Part shown: positions 1 to 5,204 of the stretch, in pieces | Layout of the letters: each line of letters begins with the position of its first letter | Numbering within the stretch: the first letter of the stretch is position 1 | NCBI GenBank assembly: GCA_002351795.1 | Contig: DEHG01000059.1 | Span: 1-5,204 of the forward strand | Direction: 5' to 3' | DNA length: 5,204 bases | DNA from: Ruminococcaceae bacterium UBA2806 | Lineage (GTDB): Bacteria > Bacillota > Clostridia > Oscillospirales > Acutalibacteraceae | Translations under genes and position numbers: made by a program | The notes under the pieces: generated by a model | Told to the model about the DNA's origin: nothing | Databases searched by the model: none | The model's input: only the letters and a program-made list of their open reading frames with translations

Positions 1-168
1 ATTCGTACTGTTATCCAGAATATCATTCATTTTGCCGGTCAACTCACAAGACACGCACGCAAGCTGTTTCTTTCTATCAGCAGAAGCAACGCCTGGGCTG
101 ATGCTTTTTTGGGGCTCGCGCGCCGTTTTGCACCTTGCTGAATTTCACGGATTCAGGGCAGAAGTATA
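1..168. other. Left flank downstream of the operon, no recognised gene
   Basis: This stretch lies after the stop codon of the lipoprotein gene. I see no convincing complete gene. On the minus strand one frame is open for 48 codons from position 144 to the left edge, after a stop at 147-145. Its only ATG is at 30, starting a peptide MNDILDNSTN that runs off the window, and no good ribosome binding site precedes it. On the plus strand a frame is open from position 2 to a stop at 254-256, but it runs antisense into the lipoprotein gene and its only early start is a TTG with no ribosome binding site. The part around 111-125 is locally very G+C-rich (GCTCGCGCGCC), unlike the AT-rich promoter region on the right. 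It may be an intergenic repeat, a gene remnant or the start of a further operon gene; these cannot be told apart here. Confidence 0.5.
76..110 (+). terminator. Possible weak rho-independent terminator, rightward
   Basis: On the plus strand ATCAGC (76-81) can pair with GCTGAT (97-102) across a 15-base loop, and GC then TTTTTT (105-110) follows. An alternative pairing uses AGAAGCA (82-88) with TGCTTTT (102-108). The stem is short and the loop is long, so the structure is weak. It would end a rightward transcript entering from the left, converging on the leftward operon. I found no comparable stem followed by a T-run on the minus strand, so the operon's own terminator is not visible in the window. 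Confidence 0.25.
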
Positions 169-1572
169 TCAGAACGAACCCAGGTCAATAAAGCTTACCT
201 CGTCCTTTACGCCGTCCTTGCTTGTCATCAGAGCAATCAGCCTGTGTGAATCATAATCGGCTATTACTGTATGAACAAGATTATTATTTCTTATATTAAC
301 TACGGGACTGTCCTCGACCTTTTCGCATGTAAGCAGTTCAAGATAACGCGAAAGGGTTATTTTTTCCTTTTCTTCGCAGAAAAGATGGTTGTATTTCTTC
401 CAGCGTACATAATTGCCATTGGAGATAGTCAGCATATCTGAGTTGCCCTTGGCTGCAAAGCTGTTTACTGCACACAGACATTCAGGGTCGTCCCAGGTAA
501 GACCGTCGTGCAGCTCAGTACTGCTGTCGCGTACCAAAGGAGTTCCGTCCTGTTCTGAAACAACCATTTCTACACAGTAAGCGTCCTTGTCATCAGTTAC
601 AAAGGCATTTGAGTTGAAGGTGAATTCAGGCGAATGCTCCTCAAGATACTGCGCCGCCTCTTTGGCACTATTGCAGTTTTCCATGACATACCTGAGTGCA
701 AAGCTGTAGCTGCTCCTGCCCTCAGCAACGAAGGAGGAGGCGTGTAAGCTCCCCACGTCGAGCGTGCCAATCATTACGTCGCTGTCGTTTACAGCGGTCA
801 GCACATCAAACATTCCCGGAAAGCTTACCGCGGTAAAGGATTTTTCTCCGTTTTTGAAATGCACAACACAGTGACCGTCGCAGATCTGATTGTTGCTGCC
901 CAGATTCCATTCAAGGTTCCTTGAGGTAATCCTGTGGCCGGTAGCACTTTTGCTGCCGCTTATTGTCATTGTGCTGCACTGGCTTGCACGCAGTGCGTCC
1001 GGGAGAAGATTAAACAGAACAACCTCCTCGTAGCTCATCCTGTCGTTTTCCTTGATTCCCCTTTCGCCGTCGGTGATCTCCTGCGCAAAGCCTTCGATCT
1101 CCTGCTGATAGTCATCGGAAAGCGAGTTCTTCAGCGTGATCACCCTTTCGCTCAGCGCCGAGTTATCTATATTGGCCCGAAAGGCGGCGCGGATATTCTC
1201 AAAAAGATAGTTTTCGATTATTTTCGTATATGTGGGGCATGCCTTTTTTATCGCCTGTGCATACGCCGCTCCGATCTCCTTAGGGGTGCCTTTTTCATAA
1301 TCAAGAGTTATATCATAGTAGCTTTTCTTTTTTTCTATTTTACAAAGTCCGTCGTCGGAGGTAAAAACCTCAATGGTTTTTTCAGCGGCAGGCTTAACGC
1401 TTTCGGGGCTGCGCTTTATGTACCAGCCCTCGGTTTTATTCTCAGCAAGCGTGCTTGGCTTTTTATCCGGGTAAACAAACCCTTCATAGCTTGGCGTGCC
1501 GCAGCCTGCAAGGCTGCAAAGTGAAAGTGCGGCGGTTATCAGTGCGGCAGCTCTTAAAGCTTTCTTTTTCAT
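169..1572 (-). CDS. Surface lipoprotein with C45-type (acyl-CoA:6-APA acyltransferase-like) Ntn-hydrolase domain
   Basis: This is a 467-residue predicted lipoprotein. Residues 1-23 form a signal peptide (MKKK, then a hydrophobic stretch) ending in the lipobox LAGC, so Cys24 should be lipidated and the protein held on the outer membrane face. Residues 88-125 fit the N-terminal part of C45-like proteins. The candidate nucleophile is Cys199 in QCSTM, followed by a GHRITSRNLEW segment (212-222) that matches the RN-x-(D/E)-W pattern of C45 and choloylglycine hydrolases, with Arg218 and Glu221 as likely active-site residues. Later family-like segments are NAFVTDDKDAYCVEM (322-336) and CAVNSF (367-372). 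Family members hydrolyse or transfer acyl groups at linear amides, usually after self-cleavage just before the Cys; the substrate here is unknown. The start is the ATG at 1572, with AAAGGAGAG 7 bases upstream; an in-frame TTG at 1596 would overlap the ATPase gene and lacks a site. It is the last recognised gene of the operon. Lipoprotein call strong, C45 family call good, reaction uncertain. Confidence 0.8.
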   Translation of the reverse strand: MKKKALRAAALITAALSLCSLAGCGTPSYEGFVYPDKKPSTLAENKTEGWYIKRSPESVKPAAEKTIEVFTSDDGLCKIEKKKSYYDITLDYEKGTPKEIGAAYAQAIKKACPTYTKIIENYLFENIRAAFRANIDNSALSERVITLKNSLSDDYQQEIEGFAQEITDGERGIKENDRMSYEEVVLFNLLPDALRASQCSTMTISGSKSATGHRITSRNLEWNLGSNNQICDGHCVVHFKNGEKSFTAVSFPGMFDVLTAVNDSDVMIGTLDVGSLHASSFVAEGRSSYSFALRYVMENCNSAKEAAQYLEEHSPEFTFNSNAFVTDDKDAYCVEMVVSEQDGTPLVRDSSTELHDGLTWDDPECLCAVNSFAAKGNSDMLTISNGNYVRWKKYNHLFCEEKEKITLSRYLELLTCEKVEDSPVVNIRNNNLVHTVIADYDSHRLIALMTSKDGVKDEVSFIDLGSF

Positions 1573-1579
1573 GACTTTT

Positions 1580-1588
1580 CTCTCCTTT
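1580..1588 (-). promoter_or_regulatory. Ribosome binding site fixing the lipoprotein start
   Basis: Read on the minus strand this is AAAGGAGAG, 7 bases before the ATG at 1572. It lies in the 17-base gap after the ATPase stop codon. It supports the 1572 start over the in-frame TTG at 1596, which lies upstream of this site and inside the ATPase gene. Confidence 0.8.
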
Positions 1589-1589
1589 A

Positions 1590-2348
1590 TTACCAACCCT
1601 TCTGCAGAAGCCAGTTGTTCAGCAGCTTGTCTCTTGCAGGCAGCTCCTCGTCATTTTCAAGCTTTCCAAGAACGATCTCGCCCTTTATGCTTCCGTCTGC
1701 AAGGTAAATCACACGTTCACTCTGCGCTGCAACACGAACGCTGTGGGTCACCATCATTATCCCGGTGCCATCGGCGTTAGCCTTGCGAAGCTCCTTCATA
1801 ACGTCGCTTGCAGCCCGGGAGTTAAGTGCACCTGTAGGCTCGTCTGCGAAAATGACCTTCGGCTCGTTTATCAGTGCACGGCACAGGCAGGCTCTTTGCA
1901 GCTGTCCGCCCGATACCTCATTTATTTCATGATCGGCAATGTCTGATATTGAAAGCCTTTCCATAAGCTCGCCGGCTCTTGCGTTAACGGCGTTTCTGTC
2001 CTTTCCGGCACGGTAGCCCGGCAGAACTATATTGTCAAGAATACAAAGCTTCTTCATCATGTACATCTGCTGGAATATAAAGCCCATTTCAAGCAGTCTT
2101 AGTGAGGAAAGCTCCTTTTTGTTCATTCTGCCCAGTTCCTTTTCACCGAAAACTACAGAGCCTGAGGTCATCTGATCCATTCCGCTTACCGTATACAGCA
2201 ATGTGGATTTACCGCTGCCGCTCGGTCCCATTATGGAGATAAACTCTCCATCCTCCATCTCAAAATTTACGTTTGTAAGGACCTCGTTGCTGTATTTATT
2301 CATATTATAGGTCTTGCAAAGACCCTGTACAGTTATTATCCTGCTCAT
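1590..2348 (-). CDS. ABC transporter ATP-binding protein, MacB/LolD/BceA type
   Basis: This 252-residue protein is a complete single nucleotide-binding domain that should power the permease encoded just upstream. Visible motifs in order are Walker A GPSGSGKST (41-49), Q-loop FIFQQ (91-94), ABC signature VSGGQLQRA (145-153), Walker B VIFADEPT (165-172) with Asp169 and the catalytic Glu170, D-loop GALNSRAA (173-180) and the switch His202. The D-loop has Asn where most ABC ATPases have Asp, a variant I associate with BceA-like antimicrobial-peptide transporters. The sequence fits the family partnered with FtsX-domain permeases (LolD, MacB, BceA, FtsE). About 25-30 residues after residue 222 form a polar tail. 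The ATPase would act as a homodimer at the inner membrane face. The ATG at 2348 has GGAGGTG 5 bases upstream, 13 bases after the permease stop. Whether it exports, extracts or shields against a compound cannot be read from this protein alone. Confidence 0.95.
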   Translation of the reverse strand: MSRIITVQGLCKTYNMNKYSNEVLTNVNFEMEDGEFISIMGPSGSGKSTLLYTVSGMDQMTSGSVVFGEKELGRMNKKELSSLRLLEMGFIFQQMYMMKKLCILDNIVLPGYRAGKDRNAVNARAGELMERLSISDIADHEINEVSGGQLQRACLCRALINEPKVIFADEPTGALNSRAASDVMKELRKANADGTGIMMVTHSVRVAAQSERVIYLADGSIKGEIVLGKLENDEELPARDKLLNNWLLQKGW

Positions 2349-2353
2349 TTTAA

Positions 2354-2360
2354 CACCTCC
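2354..2360 (-). promoter_or_regulatory. Ribosome binding site of the ATPase gene
   Basis: Read on the minus strand this is GGAGGTG, 5 bases before the ATG at 2348. It starts one base after the permease stop codon (2362-2364), an arrangement that favours translational coupling of permease and ATPase. Confidence 0.85.
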
Positions 2361-2361
2361 G

Positions 2362-4779
2362 TTATTCGTTGCTGATACTCCATATAGAAATCTTTCTTAT
2401 CTGTCCCAGATTCAGCCACTGCGTCAGTACAACAGCAGCCGTAAGTATGCACGGTATTACGCAGACGCTGAATACCCATTCCGGCAGGAACGCAAAGCCC
2501 GTTATTCCCAAAGATTCCATTATCATTCCTACGATTGCCTGTCCTGCCGTCTGAAGCAGCAGCTCGCCGAGTATCGCAGCTGCAAGTGCAAGCAGAAGTA
2601 TTCTGATAATATGAGCCGATTTTATTGAACCATCTGTAAAGCCCAGACTCTTAAGCAAAGCGATTTCGGACTTTTCCTCTGCTATGAATATGCTCGAGTA
2701 CAGATATGTCATAAGTATCAGGATAAATATTACAAGACCGCCTACACCGTATTCCAGCATTGTGAAAAGCTGATAGTATTCAAGCATAGAACGATGTACA
2801 TATTCATCCCCGGTAATGGTTTCTTCCTCTCCGAAAAGCTTTGCCAGATCGTTAAAGACCTTTTCTTTTTCCTGACCCTCTGCATCTATTATCAATGCCA
2901 TGCCACATGGGTAGTCCTTTTGACTGCCCTCAGGCTCATATTCGTTGCTGAGTACAGCTGTAAGTGTGCCTGAGTCTACCATGTCAATAAGACCGGTAAC
3001 CTTGAACTTTTCGCTCGTGCTTTCCCTTGACATACCGTTCTCTGAGGTTGTGCCAAGTATGATCTCGATCTCATCTCCTATGCCTATACCCAGATTGGAT
3101 GCGGAATAGCGGCTCAGAGCAGCTTCGTTCTTTTTTACCGGCATAGTTCCGGCGCAGTATGGGAACCGGCTGATATCGCCCTTGCCATAGTATACATTTG
3201 TTAAAATATCGTTTTTGTTGAGCTTGGTTATTCCGGAGGTGTTGTAATGGTCAGCATCAACATGTGCCGGGATCCCCGCTTTTTTGATATCTTCGTTTAC
3301 AAGCTCCCACAGATCCTTGTCCTCAGCCATCATCCGGCTGTTGTATTCACTCAGCTGATCTCTGTTGAACTCGATGAAAAAGTCTATCTGATATTGAAGA
3401 TAGTATTTAAGAAAGTCTGTGCTTATTACGGAATTCTTTATATTAAACGCAAAAAGAATGACAAGAATTCCGAGAGTGTAGGCTATCAGCAGAAATACAT
3501 ATCGCTTGAAGCGCTTTATTATGTCAGATACCGCAAGATAAAACGGAGTCGGCATAATGCGTGAGCGATGCAGAAGTACTGTTTTGCTCCTGCCGAAGCG
3601 CTCGCCGATGTTTTCTCCGCGTATGGCGGAGATCACGGAGATCCTGTTTATTCTGCGCATTACGATAAATGAGAACCCGACTATCAGTAAGATTATAAGA
3701 ATAACAGAGGCAATGCCCGCAATTATGATCTCCTCTGCAGACGGGAATATGCTGTCAGCAGAAAACACAGAAAGGACATAACGGGACAGCGGATACCCTG
3801 CTGCAATACCGATAGCTCCGCCTGCCAGCGCAAAGGCAATGTATTTTGCGGCGAAAAGCCATCTGAAGGCGAATGAATCCACTCCTATAGCCCTCATCAT
3901 ACCTATTTCGCATTCTTCATCCTTAAGAGCTGCTATCATGGTAAAGCGTATCGTCATTATTATTATCAGTATGAAGAACAGGCAAATAAGAGCGAGAAAT
4001 ACCGAAAGGATAAAGCTTAGTATGTATTCGTTGCTGTTCTGCATATCCTGCATCTCTATCTCGATGCTTGAGACCTTGCTGAGCTTGTCGGATAAGTCCA
4101 TGTATACGCTGTATGATACCTCGTGAAGCTGCAGACCGTACATGTCCGTGGTCCCAAAGAATTCGCCGGATAGATATTCGTAGTCTGCATCGGATATAAC
4201 ATACCATTTGAAAAAACCCAGATAAGGCTGCTTAAAAAAACCGGCCACACGCAGGGGATAGGTGTTTCCCATGTCGGTAGTCAGCTTCATTATATCGCCG
4301 ACATTTACACCTGCAAGAGTTCTGTAGCTCTGCGGCAGCCACACTGTATTGTTTTCAACACTTATGGGACTGTCATCAATACTGTAGAGCAGATCCCTGT
4401 CCTTTGGCAGAACGGTAAGATAATGATTCGAATACTGAAGATCGTTAATAGACTTTTCGTCGACCATTTCAAAATCGATCTGACCAATTTGAGCTCTCTT
4501 CATTTCACGTTGGTAATAGCTTTTGACATGAGAATTCTTGTCAAGATTATCCTTGCAGTTCTTTCTTGAATCCTCCTGAGTCGAGCCCTGTGAGTCGCTG
4601 AAAATCAGCATGTCGGACATTTTGCAGGCATCCCGGTTCCGTTCGTTGCCGGTTATGTACTCATGAAGTTGTACCGAGCTTACGAATACAAGCATTGCAG
4701 CGATCGTGATAAACAGAAACAGCACAAAATTCAGTGCCTTTTTCTGCCTGAGGTCGTTTTTCAGCATTTTAAAAAACAT
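2362..4779 (-). CDS. ABC transporter permease with two FtsX domains and two large extracellular domains
   Basis: This is an 805-residue membrane protein built from two halves of the same plan. Predicted membrane segments are about 15-36, 253-279, 305-331, 350-373, 426-447, 676-700, 723-746 and 768-789. Segments 1 and 2 are separated by about 215 residues and segments 5 and 6 by about 225, giving two large outer domains of the MacB periplasmic-core kind. FtsX hallmarks are visible twice: DEECEIGMMRAIGV (287-300) before segment 3 and EEKSEIALLKSLGF (701-714) before segment 7. These cytoplasmic elements should contact the ATPase. Because one chain carries both halves, it probably acts as a built-in dimer over an ATPase dimer. 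This differs from BceB, which has ten segments and a single large outer domain. The ATG at 4779 is chosen because AAAGGAGGA lies 5 bases upstream; the in-frame ATG at 4854 lies inside the promoter -35 box. It is the first gene of the operon. The substrate is unknown. Confidence 0.92.
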   Translation of the reverse strand: MFFKMLKNDLRQKKALNFVLFLFITIAAMLVFVSSVQLHEYITGNERNRDACKMSDMLIFSDSQGSTQEDSRKNCKDNLDKNSHVKSYYQREMKRAQIGQIDFEMVDEKSINDLQYSNHYLTVLPKDRDLLYSIDDSPISVENNTVWLPQSYRTLAGVNVGDIMKLTTDMGNTYPLRVAGFFKQPYLGFFKWYVISDADYEYLSGEFFGTTDMYGLQLHEVSYSVYMDLSDKLSKVSSIEIEMQDMQNSNEYILSFILSVFLALICLFFILIIIMTIRFTMIAALKDEECEIGMMRAIGVDSFAFRWLFAAKYIAFALAGGAIGIAAGYPLSRYVLSVFSADSIFPSAEEIIIAGIASVILIILLIVGFSFIVMRRINRISVISAIRGENIGERFGRSKTVLLHRSRIMPTPFYLAVSDIIKRFKRYVFLLIAYTLGILVILFAFNIKNSVISTDFLKYYLQYQIDFFIEFNRDQLSEYNSRMMAEDKDLWELVNEDIKKAGIPAHVDADHYNTSGITKLNKNDILTNVYYGKGDISRFPYCAGTMPVKKNEAALSRYSASNLGIGIGDEIEIILGTTSENGMSRESTSEKFKVTGLIDMVDSGTLTAVLSNEYEPEGSQKDYPCGMALIIDAEGQEKEKVFNDLAKLFGEEETITGDEYVHRSMLEYYQLFTMLEYGVGGLVIFILILMTYLYSSIFIAEEKSEIALLKSLGFTDGSIKSAHIIRILLLALAAAILGELLLQTAGQAIVGMIMESLGITGFAFLPEWVFSVCVIPCILTAAVVLTQWLNLGQIRKISIWSISNE

Positions 4780-4784
4780 AGCCT

Positions 4785-4793
4785 TCCTCCTTT
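4785..4793 (-). promoter_or_regulatory. Ribosome binding site fixing the permease start
   Basis: Read on the minus strand this is AAAGGAGGA, 5 bases before the ATG at 4779. It is a near-perfect Shine-Dalgarno match and decides the start over the longer in-frame ATG at 4854, which has no such site. Another in-frame ATG at 4767 is less well placed. Confidence 0.9.
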
Positions 4794-4830
4794 GAAAATT
4801 TAAATTATACACAAAAACCCACATATTTAT

Positions 4831-4859
4831 ATTATATTTTTTGTATGTTCTCATGTCAA
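4831..4859 (-). promoter_or_regulatory. Perfect-consensus sigma-A promoter of the exporter operon
   Basis: On the minus strand TTGACA (4859-4854) and TATAAT (4836-4831) are separated by exactly 17 bases, a perfect match to the housekeeping promoter in both boxes and spacing. The expected transcription start is near 4824, giving a leader of about 45 bases before the permease ATG. The sequence just upstream is very AT-rich and could act as an UP element. A promoter this good would be strongly constitutive unless a repressor blocks it. A second TATAAT at 4809-4804 has no suitable -35 box. Confidence 0.88.
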
Positions 4860-4872
4860 GTTATTTTATAAG

Positions 4873-4892
4873 CAAATATATGAATAAATTTG
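4873..4892. repeat. Imperfect 20-base dyad upstream of the operon promoter, possible operator
   Basis: The arms are CAAATATATG and AATAAATTTG, which match as inverted repeats at 8 of 10 positions (CAAAT/ATTTG outside, TAT/ATA inside). The centre is about 24 bases upstream of the -35 box of the leftward operon, near -58 from its expected start. That suits an activator or response-regulator site. The region is nearly all A and T, so such a dyad could arise by chance. Confidence 0.25.
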
Positions 4893-4922
4893 AATAGCTT
4901 ATCGCAGAAAGCAGGGTATTTT

Positions 4923-4942
4923 CTTTTGCAAAATGCGAAAAG
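4923..4942. repeat. Small dyad between the divergent promoters, possible operator
   Basis: CTTTTGC (4923-4929) and GCGAAAAG (4935-4942) pair over 7 bases with one bulged G around an AAAAT centre. The centre is about 50 bases before the expected start of the rightward gene, just upstream of where its -35 region would be. No T-run follows on either strand, so it does not look like a terminator. A regulator site is possible but unproven. Confidence 0.2.
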
Positions 4943-4964
4943 GGATAGCCGTTGACGTGTGGGA

Positions 4965-4975
4965 TGTGGTATAAT
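4965..4975 (+). promoter_or_regulatory. Extended -10 promoter of the DUF3784-like gene
   Basis: TGTGG followed by TATAAT (4970-4975) fits the Gram-positive TRTGn extended -10 element in front of a perfect -10 box. The expected start is near 4982, leaving a leader of about 25 bases. A TTGACG at 4952-4957 lies only 12 bases from the -10 box, too close to serve as a normal -35, and the sequence at 17-base spacing is a poor -35. The promoter probably relies on the extended -10. Confidence 0.7.
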
Positions 4976-5006
4976 AGTGTAAAACAGAATTCAAGAGGAT
5001 GTAGAA

Positions 5007-5204
5007 ATGTTAGTTGTAAAAATAATTACCATTATACTGGGATTGGCGTTTTTATTATTTGGATATTTCATCTATTTTCAGAAGAAGTATAATCTTATTA
5101 ATGGTTTTAGTGAAGATTATAAGACTGGCCGCAAAGATGAAAAATACGCAAAAAGAGTCGGACTGATCGAGTTGATGCTTGGCATAGTTTTACTTACAAT
5201 CGGT
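5007..5204 (+). CDS. DUF3784-like small membrane protein, 3' end cut by the window
   Basis: The first 66 codons are present and the frame stays open to the right edge. Residues 2-24 form a hydrophobic membrane segment (starting LVVKIITIILGLAFLLFGY). A charged loop follows with QKKYNLINGF (25-34) and EKYAKRVG (46-53), then a second hydrophobic segment (starting LIELMLGIVLL) that is cut off. The order membrane helix, KKY-x-LINGF, YAKRVG, membrane helix is what I recognise from DUF3784, a family of roughly 100-residue Bacillota membrane proteins of unknown function. The ATG has AGAGGA 7 bases upstream and the extended -10 promoter before that. It is transcribed away from the exporter operon. The family call rests on recalled pattern, and the missing end prevents a length check. 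Confidence 0.75.
   Translation, partial: MLVVKIITIILGLAFLLFGYFIYFQKKYNLINGFSEDYKTGRKDEKYAKRVGLIELMLGIVLLTIG

Noticed and set aside
32..256. 74-codon plus-strand frame at the left edge
   Set aside because: It begins with TTG without a ribosome binding site and its last third is antisense to the lipoprotein gene. The frame is also open further left, so the start is arbitrary.
934..1524. 196-codon open frame on the plus strand inside the lipoprotein gene
   Set aside because: It is antisense to a well-supported lipoprotein gene, has no good ribosome binding site, and its peptide resembles no family I know.
2314..4126. Several plus-strand frames of 61-105 codons opposite the permease and the ATPase
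   Set aside because: All are antisense to conserved coding sequence with clear motifs, and none has a credible start.
3923..4250. Two minus-strand frames of 94 and 64 codons inside the permease gene
   Set aside because: They overlap the permease in another frame, lack ribosome binding sites and show low-complexity shadow-type peptides.
4804..4809. Second TATAAT on the minus strand as an alternative operon promoter
   Set aside because: No -35-like hexamer lies 16-18 bases upstream and there is no TGn extension; the perfect promoter just upstream is sufficient.
4952..4957. TTGACG as the -35 box of the rightward promoter
   Set aside because: It is only 12 bases from the TATAAT, too short for a normal sigma-A promoter; the TRTGn extended -10 explains the promoter better.
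1..5204. CRISPR array, transposase, tRNA, rRNA or riboswitch
   Set aside because: I saw no regularly spaced direct repeats, no transposase-like frame, no tRNA-like cloverleaf and only short leader sequences.

Overview
The window looks like a piece of a Gram-positive, low-to-moderate G+C Bacillota chromosome, most likely a gut or rumen clostridium such as a Ruminococcus relative. The evidence is strong GGAGG-type ribosome binding sites, sigma-A type promoters including a TRTGn extended -10, a lipoprotein signal peptide with an LAGC lipobox, a two-FtsX-domain exporter typical of Bacillota, and a DUF3784-like small membrane protein. The genus is an inference; no rRNA or other taxonomic marker is present.

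Layout. Most of the window is one three-gene operon on the minus strand, read from right to left. It starts at a perfect-consensus promoter (4831-4859). First comes a large FtsX/MacB-type ABC permease (4779-2362), then its ATPase (2348-1590), then a surface lipoprotein with an Ntn-hydrolase domain of the C45 / acyl-CoA:6-aminopenicillanate acyltransferase-like type (1572-169). The gaps between genes are only 13 and 17 bases and each gene has its own good ribosome binding site, so the three are almost certainly co-transcribed. The last 168 bases on the left hold no recognised gene. They contain a weak hairpin with a T-run, and a 48-codon minus-strand frame that is still open at the left edge.

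On the right, a divergent extended -10 promoter (4965-4975) drives the start of a DUF3784-like small membrane protein (5007 onward), cut by the window edge. The 227 bases between the two divergent start codons hold both promoters and two imperfect dyads that could be operators.

How the genes may work together. The ATPase and permease should form a mechanotransmission-type (MacB/LolCDE/BceAB superfamily) transporter that acts on something at the outer face of the membrane, since both permease halves carry a large extracellular domain. The lipoprotein would sit on the same outer face and probably hydrolyses or transfers an acyl/amide group. A plausible but unproven reading is a surface module that both modifies and moves or resists an acylated or amide-bonded compound such as an antimicrobial peptide, beta-lactam-like molecule, N-acyl amino acid or bile-salt-like conjugate. 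No two-component system, precursor peptide or biosynthetic enzyme lies in the window, so the substrate cannot be named.
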